DNA of 56,621 nt from Candidatus Fermentithermobacillaceae bacterium (GCA_018052455.1 JAGPNE010000005.1:1-56621); one strand, 5' to 3'. Positions 33,524 through 42,871 are shown, counted from the stretch's first letter. Notes: generated from the letters alone by a model not told the origin. A program made the numbers and translations.

Positions 33524-34351
33524 ATGGACTCTATCTCCAAGAAAATGATCAAGGAACTGCGCTTTTTGAGAGACAAGAAATTCCGCGATGAAACGCAAAC
33601 TTACTTTGCGGAAGGGATATCAATAGTCCTAAGCGCCATTGAGCATGATGCGCCAATCCGTTTCATCGTCTACAGCCCCGAACTCTTAGACAGTGAAGTC
33701 GCCTATTCTGCTCTCTCTGAGGTCAGAGGTCGCATCCCCTTATATGAGGTCAAGGAGAAAGACTTTCGGAGCATTTCAGGAAGGGACAATCCGATTGGAT
33801 TAGGGGCTGTCATTTCCTATCATCAAGCGACTCCAGAATCTCTTAGACCTTTCGCAGGCAAGGCTTACGTCGGGCTAGACAACGTTAGCAATCCCGGCAA
33901 CCTTGGGACAATTATCCGAACTGCGGACTGCTTCGGGTTTTCAGGAGTATTTGTCTGCGGAAAATCCACGGATGAGTACCATCCCGAATGCGTCAAAGCC
34001 AGCATGGGTTCAATCTTCAGCGTACCTGTTATACCTATCGACACATCCGACACACTCATAGAACTATGCTCCCAGCACGACATATGCTTAATAACAACTT
34101 CCAGTCGAGCCAGTCAGGACATTACCTCAGTAAAGAACTATCCAACACCACTCGTTGTCCTTTTGGGCTCAGAAGGAACAGGACTATCCGCAGAAACACT
34201 AAGAGCAGGACACATGCAACTTAGGATCCCCATAAAAGGAACTGTTTCATCCCTAAACCTGTCAGTAGCAGCCGCAATCTTCATGTACGACATCACAACG
34301 AAGCAGGGGGGACGGCACTTTCTGCTTCACTCCGTAGACGTCGGGCCTTGA
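33524..34351 (+). CDS. TrmH/SpoU-family RNA 2'-O-methyltransferase
   Basis: This 275-residue SPOUT enzyme has an N-terminal L30e-like substrate-binding domain ([20 protein letters not shown]). Knot motifs are [30 protein letters not shown] and [19 protein letters not shown]. It methylates a ribose in rRNA or tRNA using SAM. The last 20 or so residues (from [12 protein letters not shown]) are not family-like: they are read from a 28-nt dispersed repeat (34301-34328) and the sequence behind it, so the natural stop has been displaced. ATG 33524 follows GGGAGGTG. Confidence 0.9.
   Translation: MDSISKKMIKELRFLRDKKFRDETQTYFAEGISIVLSAIEHDAPIRFIVYSPELLDSEVAYSALSEVRGRIPLYEVKEKDFRSISGRDNPIGLGAVISYHQATPESLRPFAGKAYVGLDNVSNPGNLGTIIRTADCFGFSGVFVCGKSTDEYHPECVKASMGSIFSVPVIPIDTSDTLIELCSQHDICLITTSSRASQDITSVKNYPTPLVVLLGSEGTGLSAETLRAGHMQLRIPIKGTVSSLNLSVAAAIFMYDITTKQGGRHFLLHSVDVGP
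34301..34328 (+). repeat. 28-nt dispersed hairpin repeat, copy 3 (inside the SpoU gene)
   Basis: Same architecture: AAGCAGGGGGGACGG, then CACTTTCTGCTTC. It is translated as part of the methyltransferase tail. Confidence 0.8.
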
Positions 34352-34410
34352 CATACTTTTGTTCATTCATTATACCTATAATAGGCTTATCAAAAGGGAG
34401 GTTGTTAAGA

Positions 34411-34635
34411 GTGCCAATTTATGAGTACAAGTGCGAAAAGTGCGGAACTTTTGAACAATTTCAGAAGATATCAGATGCGCCTCTTGCGACTTGTCCAACA
34501 TGTGGCGAGCCTGTAAAGAAATTAATAAGCCGCAACGTCGGGATCATATTCAAAGGCGCCGGCTTCTATTGTACCGACAACAGATCCAGCGAGTACAAGG
34601 AAAAAGCCAAGGAAGACAGCGCTGCAAATACTTAA
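34411..34635 (+). CDS. FmdB-family zinc-ribbon regulatory-type protein
   Basis: This 74-residue protein starts [20 protein letters not shown] and has a second knuckle [17 protein letters not shown], then [14 protein letters not shown]. That is the complete FmdB/CxxC_CxxC zinc ribbon. Function is unknown; the family is common in anaerobes. GTG 34411 begins the conserved sequence, nine bases after GGGAGG, so a longer open frame upstream is not used. A strong terminator follows two bases after the stop. Confidence 0.85.
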   Translation: MPIYEYKCEKCGTFEQFQKISDAPLATCPTCGEPVKKLISRNVGIIFKGAGFYCTDNRSSEYKEKAKEDSAANT

Positions 34636-34636
34636 C

Positions 34637-34668
34637 AAAGAACCCCTCGTCTAACCGGGGGGTTCTTT
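34637..34668. terminator. Terminator after the FmdB-like gene
   Basis: AAAGAACCCC (34637-34646) pairs exactly with GGGGTTCTTT (34659-34668). The A-run and T-run at its two ends make it suitable for both directions; the niaX gene converges from the other strand. Confidence 0.8.
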
Positions 34669-34714
34669 AATCTTCGGTTCCCTTTTCTACCATACGAATT
34701 CAAACGTATTTTCG

Positions 34715-35290
34715 CTATTTCGCAACTTGGTTCTTGCTCAGATCCAGTTTCTGACTGTCTGTTGGCTTGGCGAAAAGCCTAAGGACTTGCCAGGAAAGCA
34801 CGGCTATCACCGAGTCCATAGCGTGATGGAGCAAAGTTCCGCCGGCGACCAGCGCAAATAAAGACATAGGTTCTGACTTTCCGTACAGAGCTCCCGAACT
34901 TCCAAGTGCAAGGAAGGGAAGCACGATCAGTCCTTCCAAAAGCGCGTGGATAGGAGCCGTTATTGTCAGAACAAGCGGGAAAGACAGTTTCCTTCTGAGC
35001 AAGATAGAACCGATAATTGCAACCGGAATATGCATCGCAGCTCTCATGGCAATTACTGGGCCTAGTTTCAGAAAGAACCCTATTGCGGAACCCAGAGCCA
35101 CAATACCGGCAACCAAAGGACCATACATCATGGAGATCATCACCGGTACGTGGGAAGCCAGAGTTGCAGAAAACGGCCCTATTACCACACCCAGTACTCC
35201 TCCAAAAGCCATAGGTATAACAAGTGCTAGGGCTAGCAAAAGGGCACCAACGGTTATAGTTTTAACATCGACAGATTGCACACCGATCAT
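34715..35290 (-). CDS. niaX: NiaX-like ECF transporter S component for niacin
   Basis: This 191-residue, five- or six-helix membrane protein has the NiaX/ECF S-component pattern: VGALLLALALVIPMAFGG, SHVPVMISMMYGPLVAGIVA, IAMRAAMHIPVAIIGSIL and HALLEGLIVLPFL. It would capture nicotinate or nicotinamide and depend on a shared energising module. The assignment to niacin rests on adjacency to the NiaR repressor gene (same strand, upstream) and on an operator-like palindrome inside its promoter. A terminator separates it from the convergent FmdB gene. Confidence 0.75.
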   Translation of the reverse strand: MIGVQSVDVKTITVGALLLALALVIPMAFGGVLGVVIGPFSATLASHVPVMISMMYGPLVAGIVALGSAIGFFLKLGPVIAMRAAMHIPVAIIGSILLRRKLSFPLVLTITAPIHALLEGLIVLPFLALGSSGALYGKSEPMSLFALVAGGTLLHHAMDSVIAVLSWQVLRLFAKPTDSQKLDLSKNQVAK

Positions 35291-35354
35291 CTCCTGCCGC
35301 CCACGACTTGCTTACAAGAAGTGAGCGATAATGGAAGGCTATCCAGATGTGCCG

Positions 35355-35383
35355 AGTATATCATCTGTCTTGTCAGCTGTAAA
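35355..35383 (-). promoter_or_regulatory. niaX promoter with embedded operator-like palindrome
   Basis: On the minus strand TTTACA (35378-35383), a 17-base spacer and TATACT (35355-35360). The spacer holds an imperfect palindrome CTGACAAGACAG (35365-35376), resembling the TGTC-WW-ACA core I recall for NiaR sites. Binding there would block RNA polymerase when niacin is plentiful. Confidence 0.5.
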
Positions 35384-35413
35384 GACGCTTGGCTTCCGGT
35401 TTTACTGTAGGTC

Positions 35414-35932
35414 TCAATCCTGGATGAGAAATCCTCTTTCTCCGAGATGTTTTTCCAGTTCAGCCAGTTGCTCAATGTGTGATGCCCTAACGGTGTGCAG
35501 ATGTACCCCGTCGGTAAGAGATGACAAAAGACCTGCTTGGGTTTGCTCCATGGTTTGCATGAAGTTCTCTACGTCCTCTGGTGTGAAGATGCTCAGTTGA
35601 CCTGTGAGCTGACCGTAGACTGGATGTTCCACAATAACGTCAATTACCTCCACACCGCAACTGACCATAGTGAGAAGTTCTTCCCTCGCCTGCGGGAAGT
35701 CATGTTTGACTGCCACAATCTTGATGATTCCAGGCCTCCGTGGCTCTGTCCAGTAAGTATAGCCTCTTGGAGTCGCTAGAATGTTCTCACCTCTAGCACG
35801 CAAAACTGCTATATCTTGCACCACAACTTGCCTGGTCACGCCGAGAGCAGACGCCAGACTGGCTCCTTTGAGAGGCTGGGAGGAAGAAGACAGCATTTCC
35901 AGAAGCTTGCTTCGCCTTTCACTTGCGTCCAT
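35414..35932 (-). CDS. niaR: NiaR, niacin-responsive transcriptional repressor
   Basis: This 172-residue protein has an N-terminal HTH_11 winged helix (KLLEMLSSSSQPLKGASLAS, ALGVTRQVVVQDIAVLRARG) and a C-terminal 3H domain named for its histidines. VKHDF, VEHPVYGQLTG and DGVHLHTVRA are all visible and bind a metal and nicotinate. NiaR represses niacin uptake and NAD synthesis genes when niacin is available. It sits upstream of niaX on the same strand with a separate niaX promoter between them. ATG 35932 is used, seven bases after GGTGA. Confidence 0.9.
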   Translation of the reverse strand: MDASERRSKLLEMLSSSSQPLKGASLASALGVTRQVVVQDIAVLRARGENILATPRGYTYWTEPRRPGIIKIVAVKHDFPQAREELLTMVSCGVEVIDVIVEHPVYGQLTGQLSIFTPEDVENFMQTMEQTQAGLLSSLTDGVHLHTVRASHIEQLAELEKHLGERGFLIQD

Positions 35933-36171
35933 GTTTATTATCACCAGACAATCACATAAATATTCTTGTAGAACGGATCTATTGGGGAGCGATATAGATT
36001 TTCATTTCCATGAATAATGTTATATCTATCTCTCCTTGAGGGCAAGTTCCTCGTTCATAGAGCAGAAGACAGAACTCCAAAGGACACTTTCTTGTTCTAC
36101 TTGTTCTAAAGGAGGAGAACCGGCATGTGATTGGCGAATACAAACAGCAAAACCTATTAGGAGGGTCTAAC

Positions 36172-36987
36172 TTGAAAGTCTTCATATCATGTGATATTGA
36201 GGGTATTTCGGGCGTAGTAGCAAGTCAAGAACAGACTTCGGAAGAAGGAAAGGATTACGGAAGAGCAAGGGAACTTATGACCGATGAGTTAAACGCGGTT
36301 ATCGAGGGAGCAGTTCAAGCCGGTGCTAAAGACATACTCGTAAATGACTCTCATGGTTCCATGAGGAACATATTGATAGAAAAAATGCACCCTGCTGCAA
36401 CGTTGCTGACAGGTTCACCTAAACGCCTTTCGATGATGCAAGGAATAGGCCCTGAATTCAATGCATGCATATTCGTCGGTTATCATTCTAGGATGGGTAG
36501 CCCTGGAGTACTCAGCCACACTATATCGGGTGGTTCTGTGGCAAATATCTGGGCAAATGACATACTTGTCGGAGAAACTGGCATCAATGCCGGTATAGCC
36601 GGTTTCTATGGGGTACCTGTAGTATTAGTATGCGGCGATAATGTTGTGGCACAAGAAGCAAAACAGCTTTTGCCCAAAGTACACACAGCAGTAGTAAAAG
36701 AAGCCGTAGGTCGTTATGCAGCCAAGTGTCTACCGCCGCAAAAAGTGAAGAATCTGCTTGTTCAGTCTGCGAAAGACGCTCTGGCGGATATATCTGAAGC
36801 AACAATCTGGCTCCCTGAATCCCCGGTAACTTTCAAGATTGAGTTCAAAGACTCTGGACTGGCTGAGGCGGCGTCTCGTATGCCTTACACTGAGGTTCTA
36901 GAACCAAGGACAGTTTCTTTTACTGCCGACGACTATATAACTGCGTTCATGGGACTTAGGTCCATGATTGCCCTATCTAGAGGTTAG
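36172..36987 (+). CDS. M55-family D-aminopeptidase (DppA-like)
   Basis: This 271-residue zinc peptidase starts MKVFISCDIEGISGVV, with the Asp8-x-Glu10 metal pair. Further conserved residues lie in VNDSHGSM, VGYHSRMGSPGVLSHTISG and GETGINAGIAGFYGVPV. The Bacillus enzyme hydrolyses D-Ala-D-Ala and forms a decamer; it is used for recycling D-amino-acid peptides. TTG 36172 is the start: AGGAGGG lies seven bases upstream and the family begins there, although the frame is open to 36127. The M20 peptidase gene converges from the other side. Confidence 0.9.
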   Translation: MKVFISCDIEGISGVVASQEQTSEEGKDYGRARELMTDELNAVIEGAVQAGAKDILVNDSHGSMRNILIEKMHPAATLLTGSPKRLSMMQGIGPEFNACIFVGYHSRMGSPGVLSHTISGGSVANIWANDILVGETGINAGIAGFYGVPVVLVCGDNVVAQEAKQLLPKVHTAVVKEAVGRYAAKCLPPQKVKNLLVQSAKDALADISEATIWLPESPVTFKIEFKDSGLAEAASRMPYTEVLEPRTVSFTADDYITAFMGLRSMIALSRG

Positions 36988-37007
36988 CGACGTCCAGATA
37001 AGACAGC

Positions 37008-37050
37008 CCCCGTAGGGTGAGCGTAACGTCAAAGCTCCTACGGGGTCTGT
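37008..37050 (+). terminator. Terminator after the M55 peptidase gene
   Basis: CCCCGTAGG (37008-37016) pairs exactly with CCTACGGGG (37037-37045), followed by TCTGTTTC. Confidence 0.65.
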
Positions 37051-37076
37051 TTCAAAATCAAAGCCATACGGCAGAA

Positions 37077-38213
37077 CTATAATTTTAACATCAACCCTGC
37101 AACGAGAGCCGCCCTTTCAGGCAGACTTGAAAGGACCGTGTACTCAGTAACCGCATGAGCATCGTCGCCTACTGCCCCAAGACCGTCGAGAGTTGGAATA
37201 CCCAGTGCAGACGTGAAATTCCCGTCGCTTCCACCTCCGGTACCTGACTCTTCGAGCTCTATTCCCATCTTCCTGCCTATCTCCTGCGCTAGGCGGAACA
37301 ACCTGAGATTCCCCTCAGTTCTCTCCATAGGAGGTCTGTTAAGGCCGCCTTCAACACAGATTGTAGCAGATGGGTCAATCGGTTGCGTGCCGAGGATCGC
37401 AGGCACGACCCTTTCTGCCGCTAACATTGTTTTCACTCTCAGATCTACTTCAAGGACAGCTGTCTCGGCGACCACGTTAGGTCTCGTACCGCCCCTTACT
37501 ACTCCGACGTTGACAGTGGTCCCTTCTTGAAGATCCGTCATGTCATGTAGACGCAGAATCTGGTGAGCTGCCTCCTTAATTGCCGAAACGCCCTTCTCAT
37601 AATCAGCACCGGCGTGAGAGGCACGTCCTTTAATAGTAAAAGTGAAACTGCCTACACCTTTTCTCCAAGTCTTCAATGTCCCACCTCTGGCAGAGGGCTC
37701 GAGGACTAAGACCGCGGACGAATGTTTTGCTTCTTCCTCGATGAGTTTCCTTGAGGACAAAGAACCTATTTCCTCGTCAGAGTTGTGCAGAACCACGATT
37801 TTCTTGTTGGGAGTAAGTCCCAGATCAACTAGGGCTCTCACCGCAAAAAGCGCCTCAACAATGCCTGCTTTCATATCGTAGACTCCAGGTCCGTAAGCTT
37901 TTCCGTCTTCGATTCGAAACGGTCGCTTTTTTGTCTCTCCTTCATCCCACACTGTATCCATGTGACACAAGACGAGCACAGTTTCGTCCCCAGAGCCCCA
38001 CTCGACCTTAACATGATTTCCGTAGGTCTCTTGGGGCAGTATGGTGACCTTTGCCCCTACCGATTCCCAGAGTCTTGCAACCAGTTCCGAAAACTCATCC
38101 ATACGGGCTTTGTTAGTGCTCGGTGAATCAGTGTTAACCAGGACCTCCAGCGTAGACACCATTTCGTCCTGGTAGGATTCTATACGAGCTAAGATCTTCT
38201 TTACGTCTACCAT
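37077..38213 (-). CDS. M20-family metallopeptidase (glutamate carboxypeptidase-like)
   Basis: This 378-residue enzyme has the two-zinc M20 ligands: LCHMDTVWD, GPGVYDMKAGIVEALFA, the catalytic Glu in HNSDEEIGS, LEPSARGG, and the final His in DDAHAVTEY. The dimerisation domain lies at about 180-290 (IKGRASHAGADYEKGVSA). It resembles carboxypeptidase G2, which removes C-terminal glutamate, but M20 substrates vary. The ATG follows GGAGG. The AEC transporter gene lies upstream on the same strand, 57 bases away. Confidence 0.85.
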   Translation of the reverse strand: MVDVKKILARIESYQDEMVSTLEVLVNTDSPSTNKARMDEFSELVARLWESVGAKVTILPQETYGNHVKVEWGSGDETVLVLCHMDTVWDEGETKKRPFRIEDGKAYGPGVYDMKAGIVEALFAVRALVDLGLTPNKKIVVLHNSDEEIGSLSSRKLIEEEAKHSSAVLVLEPSARGGTLKTWRKGVGSFTFTIKGRASHAGADYEKGVSAIKEAAHQILRLHDMTDLQEGTTVNVGVVRGGTRPNVVAETAVLEVDLRVKTMLAAERVVPAILGTQPIDPSATICVEGGLNRPPMERTEGNLRLFRLAQEIGRKMGIELEESGTGGGSDGNFTSALGIPTLDGLGAVGDDAHAVTEYTVLSSLPERAALVAGLMLKL

Positions 38214-38269
38214 TTGGCATTCCTCCTTATTTGCACTAAGTTTGGGAACTCAAGCCTAGACACAAAGAT

Positions 38270-39184
38270 CTAGAAATAATCGAGAATAAGTATCCAGCTA
38301 GAGACGGTAACCAAGCTCATGACCGTTGCGATTAGCGTCGTATGGGAAATAACGTCTGGATTTGCGTCAAATTCTTGGGCCAAAATCGTAGAATTCACAG
38401 GAGGCGGCATCGCTCCTTGGAGGACAAGTACTTTCCAGGCTAGTCCGTCTAAGCCTAAGGCCCTCCCAAGTAGGGCAACTACTGTTGGGGCAATCACAAG
38501 GCGGAACAGCGAACCAACTACCGGGACTTGCCATCTGCCCCCTGGCTTGCTATTGAGCAGCTGAAGGCCTAGAACAAGAAGGAACACAGGTATTGCAGCT
38601 TGGGCTAGAAGTCCAATCGGTCTTCCTAGAACTTGAGGCACCTTCAAGTCCAAGACCTTGATCAACGCCCCAAGGACAGCCGCATATAGGTTAGGCATCC
38701 TGATTACTCTTCCCAATGCATCCTTGACATTCATCTGGCTTGAGGCGGCTATGAACACTCCTAAGGTAGCTATTACGAAGGTCTGTACCACCATATATAT
38801 AACGCCCAAATCCATTCCCTGCTGACCAAGGGCAAACAGGCATATCGGCAGTCCGTAATTACCTGTATTAGAGAAAATGGTTGGAAGCAACATTGACTGA
38901 CTTAGTTTTCTTTCCCATCCCAGGAGACTAAACAACCAGAGAAACAAAGGAGTCAAAGCTATTGGCACCAAAAAAGCGCCCAGTGCAAGCTGCCATACGC
39001 TTCCAAGGTCAACTTCAGAGGTTGTTAGAGAGTTGAACGTCAAGGCCGGGGTAAGGATGTAAAGACATATCTTAGACAAGGTCGATACGTCAAGAGACAT
39101 TTTTCTTCCTGCGAAGTATCCTACAGCTGCTATTAGAAATACGGGTAGAACTGCGCCTAACGCTTCAAGTGGCAAGTGATTCAC
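38270..39184 (-). CDS. AEC (auxin efflux carrier)-family permease
   Basis: This 304-residue membrane protein has about ten helices and the AEC pattern: an N-terminal VLPVFLIAAVGYFAGRKMSL, LPTIFSNTGNYGLPICLFAL in the middle and APTVVALLGRALGL. The C-terminal motif is QGAMPPPVNSTILAQEF. Bacterial members carry malate, malonate or other organic acids; the substrate is not evident. The GTG at 39184 is close to an AGG, and TTG 39175 has better spacing, so the start may be nine bases in. It may form an operon with the M20 peptidase. Confidence 0.85.
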   Translation of the reverse strand: MNHLPLEALGAVLPVFLIAAVGYFAGRKMSLDVSTLSKICLYILTPALTFNSLTTSEVDLGSVWQLALGAFLVPIALTPLFLWLFSLLGWERKLSQSMLLPTIFSNTGNYGLPICLFALGQQGMDLGVIYMVVQTFVIATLGVFIAASSQMNVKDALGRVIRMPNLYAAVLGALIKVLDLKVPQVLGRPIGLLAQAAIPVFLLVLGLQLLNSKPGGRWQVPVVGSLFRLVIAPTVVALLGRALGLDGLAWKVLVLQGAMPPPVNSTILAQEFDANPDVISHTTLIATVMSLVTVSSWILILDYF

Positions 39185-39324
39185 CTACGCTTAGAAAAAA
39201 ATGTTTGTGTACCGAACTAACCCTTATTATACATCAACCTGCGTCTACTAGTAGGGAATTAGAAATGGGAATCGAAGTATAGTAATATTGGTAAAAGTGA
39301 TCTAGTGAGTTTGAGGTGATGTTT

Positions 39325-40074
39325 GTGAGCGGAAACGATACTACGGATCGAGTTCTTCTGTTCGATCTAGACGGGACATTGCTTCCCGTAGGTCCTGAGT
39401 TTTTCATGAAGGACTATCCGAATGCCGCTGCTCCTTACTTTTCTCACATAGTTGATGAGAAGTACTTCAAGAAAGCGCTTTTTGAATCCACATTTGACAT
39501 GATCAGAAACACGGATAAAGCCCTCTCCAATATAGAGGCGTTTGGTATGTCATTTGCAAAGAAGATAGGGCGCAGTTGGTCTGAAATCTGGGCAATCTTT
39601 GAGGATTTCTACGAAAACGCGTTCCCCAAACTCAAGGCGGCGGTAGCTGATGCTTTCATCGCTCGCGATGTGGTAGATGCTTGTTTGAGTCAGGGTTGGC
39701 GCATAGTCCTTGCAACAAATCCTGTATTTCCCGAAACTGCCATCAAGGAAAGAATGCGATGGTGTCATGTGGATCACTTTGACTGGCAGTTCATTACAAC
39801 CATCGAGAATATGCACTCTTGCAAACCCAACACGGAATACTATGTGGAAATAGTGGATGTCCTGGGGCTGAAGCCTGAATGCTGTGTGATGATTGGAAAC
39901 GATGTGCAGGAGGATATGGTAGCTAGCAGGACTGGCATGAGAACGATTCTGGTTGAGGACTATTGCATAGATAGAGACGACGAAGATCACAAAGACGGCG
40001 TGACAATAGATGAAAGAGGTTTGCTGCCTGATGTCCCTGAGATTACCCGAAGACTCATTGGAAACCTTTCTTGA
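39325..40074 (+). CDS. HAD-superfamily hydrolase
   Basis: This phosphatase of about 249 residues has HAD motif I VLLFDLDGTLLPV, a helical cap, motif II LATNP, the motif III lysine in CKPNTEYY and motif IV VMIGNDVQEDM. The substrate cannot be read from sequence. GTG 39325 lies eight bases after GAGG; ATG 39319 is the alternative. The next gene, a DNA glycosylase, starts inside its final codons, so the two are probably one transcript. Confidence 0.8.
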   Translation: MSGNDTTDRVLLFDLDGTLLPVGPEFFMKDYPNAAAPYFSHIVDEKYFKKALFESTFDMIRNTDKALSNIEAFGMSFAKKIGRSWSEIWAIFEDFYENAFPKLKAAVADAFIARDVVDACLSQGWRIVLATNPVFPETAIKERMRWCHVDHFDWQFITTIENMHSCKPNTEYYVEIVDVLGLKPECCVMIGNDVQEDMVASRTGMRTILVEDYCIDRDDEDHKDGVTIDERGLLPDVPEITRRLIGNLS

Positions 40075-40990
40075 AACGTCGAGCGCGCCTTTTGCCGGTC
40101 TCGACATACACGTTGACGGACCTTTCGATATTGAGGCAACTCTTGAATGCGGCCAGACTTTTGGATGGAGCAAATTAGGTTCGGACAGCGGTATTCCTTG
40201 GTACAAGGGGGTTATTGGATCCCTGGGGCTACTGATATGCTTTGATCGTACCTCATCTACCTTGAGAGTTTTGTACGATCCAAGAGACTTGAAAGACTCT
40301 GACCTTACCATGGAACCGAGTTGCAGCTTACCCCAGACTATCTCCAGCTATTTTTCCCTAGATGACGATGTGGAGTCTATCTGCGAGTTTCTGGCAACAG
40401 ATCCAGCTATAAGGGCAGCCGTGTCCTATGGGTACGGGCTCAGGATCCTCCGTCAAGATCCTTGGGAGTGCCTTGTTTCCTACATAACGTCGACCATGAA
40501 CAATATCCCTGCTATATGCAAGATAACCAGGTATTTTCGAGAGACTCTCGGAGAGCCTGTAGGATTTGGCGAGTACACTTTTCCGACTCCTGAGAAATTC
40601 CTAGAGGCAGGTCACCACTGCGTTAGGGACTCACGATGCGGATTTAGGTCCGGCTACATAATGGACGCAGCAGAGAAACTGGTCAGAGGGGAGGTTGATC
40701 TTGATCTCTTACATGGCATCTCTTCGGCAGAGGCAAGAGACGAGTTGCAGAAAATCAAAGGTGTTGGGCCCAAAGTGGCAGATTGCGTGCTGCTTTTCGG
40801 TTACCATCGACTAGATGTATTCCCCGTAGACAGATGGGTCGCAAGAGCTATGTCACGACTGTATTCTGGAGGAGATCAAATGACCGAGAAGAAAGCAAGG
40901 GAAGAAGGGAGTAGGCGATTCGGGCCCTTTGCCGGTTATGCTCAAGAGTACTTGTTCCACTATATCAGAAATCAATCAGATGGCAGGTGA
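40031..40990 (+). CDS. OGG1-like HhH-GPD DNA glycosylase
   Basis: This repair enzyme of about 319 residues has an N-terminal beta domain typical of OGG1/AlkA (FDIEATLECGQTFGWSKLG) and a helical GPD domain with PWECLVSYITSTMNNIPAIC. The helix-hairpin-helix is LQKIKGVGPKVADCVLLFGY, where the Lys is the Schiff-base candidate, and the catalytic Asp lies in VFPVDRWVARAM. It removes 8-oxoguanine or alkylated bases. ATG 40031 is chosen (AGAGG upstream) and gives a 44-base overlap with the HAD gene; the frame is open 21 bases further. Confidence 0.85.
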   Translation: MSLRLPEDSLETFLETSSAPFAGLDIHVDGPFDIEATLECGQTFGWSKLGSDSGIPWYKGVIGSLGLLICFDRTSSTLRVLYDPRDLKDSDLTMEPSCSLPQTISSYFSLDDDVESICEFLATDPAIRAAVSYGYGLRILRQDPWECLVSYITSTMNNIPAICKITRYFRETLGEPVGFGEYTFPTPEKFLEAGHHCVRDSRCGFRSGYIMDAAEKLVRGEVDLDLLHGISSAEARDELQKIKGVGPKVADCVLLFGYHRLDVFPVDRWVARAMSRLYSGGDQMTEKKAREEGSRRFGPFAGYAQEYLFHYIRNQSDGR

Positions 40991-41070
40991 GGGGCATGAT
41001 ACCCCCTCTGGTACTAGCGAGGAACGATGCGGCCGAGCGCACATTTCACAATTACGGCAAAAGGAAGGGA

Positions 41071-41994
41071 ATGTTGTTGGAAGCACCTCAAAAAATGTGT
41101 ATAGTATGTAATCCTGTGGCCGGCAGCGGTAGGGCCAAAAGAATGCTGCCCGAGATCACAGCTCTTTTGGCACAAAAGGGCGTAGATTTTGACGTCGTCA
41201 CTACTGCCGGGCCCGGAGAAGCCGAAACAGTAGCCAGGCAGTTGCCCCGCGATGAGTACCGCGCAATTGCCGCGATGGGTGGAGACGGAACTCTAAACGA
41301 GGTCGTTAACGGAATACTGGCGTCTGATCGCAAACCCATTCCCGTAGCCGCCATACCTGCAGGCACCGGTAATGACTTTGTAACAGGTAACCATCTGTTT
41401 TCACATTGGTCAGAATCTATAGAAGCACTTGCGAAATTCGCTACAAAGAAAATGGACGTAATGTCTCTTAGGGATCAGGCGGGCTGGTCTCGGTACGCAG
41501 TGAGTTCGGTAGGCATTGGAATTGATGCGTACGTTGCAAAAAGGGTATCTGAACTTGAAACGAAGAAACTTGGTCGGCTGAGCTATGCTCTTGAGACAGT
41601 GCGAGGGTTGTTTTCGTTTGAGCCTTTCGATATGCACGTGATAGCGGATGACGTCCATACATATGTTGAAAAGGCGTGGCTTTGTGCGTGCATGAAATCT
41701 GAATACCTAGGCGGCGGGTTGATCATCTGTCCCGGGGCATGTTCTTCCGACGGAGTGCTAAGTTTCGGATATCTTTCAAATGCGTCCAGGCCTTACTTGC
41801 TTAGGGTGCTTCTTCATGTCTTTAAGGGGACTCACGTAGGAATGAGAGGGGTACGGATCAGCACCGCAAGGACACTTTCTGTAGAGCCTATTGATGATGT
41901 GCCGTGCCATCTGGACGGAGACATCAGGAATGTAAGATTCCCATTAGACATCAAGGTAGTCCCTGAAGCTATCGAGTTTGTGGTCAACCTGTGA
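41071..41994 (+). CDS. Diacylglycerol/lipid kinase (DagK/YegS-like)
   Basis: This kinase of about 307 residues has IVCNPVAGSGRAKRMLPEI, the ATP-binding AAMGGDGTLNEVVNGIL and IPAGTGNDFVTG, then YAVSSVGIGIDAYVAKRV and a beta-sandwich C-terminal domain with CHLDGDIRNVRFP. It phosphorylates diacylglycerol or a related lipid with ATP. ATG 41071 starts just before the conserved region; the frame is open to 40987, but the extra 28 residues are not family-like. It follows the glycosylase closely. Confidence 0.85.
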   Translation: MLLEAPQKMCIVCNPVAGSGRAKRMLPEITALLAQKGVDFDVVTTAGPGEAETVARQLPRDEYRAIAAMGGDGTLNEVVNGILASDRKPIPVAAIPAGTGNDFVTGNHLFSHWSESIEALAKFATKKMDVMSLRDQAGWSRYAVSSVGIGIDAYVAKRVSELETKKLGRLSYALETVRGLFSFEPFDMHVIADDVHTYVEKAWLCACMKSEYLGGGLIICPGACSSDGVLSFGYLSNASRPYLLRVLLHVFKGTHVGMRGVRISTARTLSVEPIDDVPCHLDGDIRNVRFPLDIKVVPEAIEFVVNL

Positions 41995-42025
41995 TAACGA
42001 CCAAGTATCTACTGGAGGGAGTAAC

Positions 42026-42823
42026 ATGCAGGAGATTGGCAATATGGAACATTTGTTGGTCAAATTGGAGGAGGCAGCCACTGTCATTGTACTCAACAGG
42101 CCAAAAGCTCTGAACGCTCTCAACAAAGAGGTTCTCAGTGAGTTAGATAGTGTCATTACCGCGCTCAAGCGTGAGCGTCCGGACGTGCCTTTAGTCATTA
42201 CAGGGGAAGGCTCAAAGGCATTCGTTGCTGGAGCCGACATTTCCGAAATGTCGGAGATGAGCCGCGAAGAGGCTAGAGAGTTCGCCCGGTATGGGCATGA
42301 CGTTTTTTCCAAGATTGAGCAATTTCCTTCTCCAACCATAGCCGCCATAAATGGATATGCTCTTGGGGGAGGAAATGAGTTGGCTTTGGCCTGCGACATA
42401 CGTATAGCAGCTGAGAACGCCAAATTTGGTCAGCCCGAGGTTGGACTGGGCATAATCCCTGGATTTGGAGGGACTCAGAGACTGTCACAGGTTATTGGTG
42501 CACCAAATGCCCTGGATCTTGTTCTTACCGGGCGGTCTATTGATGCTGCCGAAGCGTTAAGGATAGGTCTCGTACATAGGGTAGTCGCCACAGGCAAAGC
42601 TCTTGAGGAGGCTATCTCTTATGCAGAGGGGTTAAGACGGAACTCGTCTTTCGCAATGAGTCAGGCCAAAAAAGCAGTCTATAGATACGAGTCAGAAGAA
42701 AAGCGAACCGGGATGGATGTGGAAGCGGAGCTGTTTAGCCAGTGTTTTGAACATCCGGATCAAAAAGAAGGCATGAAAGCATTCATGGAAAAGCGTGCTC
42801 CTGCCTTTGAGAGGAAATCATGA
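42026..42823 (+). CDS. Enoyl-CoA hydratase/isomerase (crotonase) family protein
   Basis: This 265-residue protein has crotonase motifs: VIVLNRPKALNALNKEVL, the oxyanion-hole AFVAGADISEMSEM, and ALGGGNELALACDIRIA. In GQPEVGLGIIPGFGGTQRL both acid residues of true hydratases are present. The C-terminal helices end KEGMKAFMEKRAP. It likely hydrates crotonyl-CoA in butyrate-type fermentation or beta-oxidation. It is isolated from other such genes here. ATG 42026 follows GGAGGG at six bases. Confidence 0.9.
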   Translation: MQEIGNMEHLLVKLEEAATVIVLNRPKALNALNKEVLSELDSVITALKRERPDVPLVITGEGSKAFVAGADISEMSEMSREEAREFARYGHDVFSKIEQFPSPTIAAINGYALGGGNELALACDIRIAAENAKFGQPEVGLGIIPGFGGTQRLSQVIGAPNALDLVLTGRSIDAAEALRIGLVHRVVATGKALEEAISYAEGLRRNSSFAMSQAKKAVYRYESEEKRTGMDVEAELFSQCFEHPDQKEGMKAFMEKRAPAFERKS

Positions 42824-42871
42824 CCTAATGTACAAAGGATTTCGTTCGATATACTAACTGGGGCTCATACA

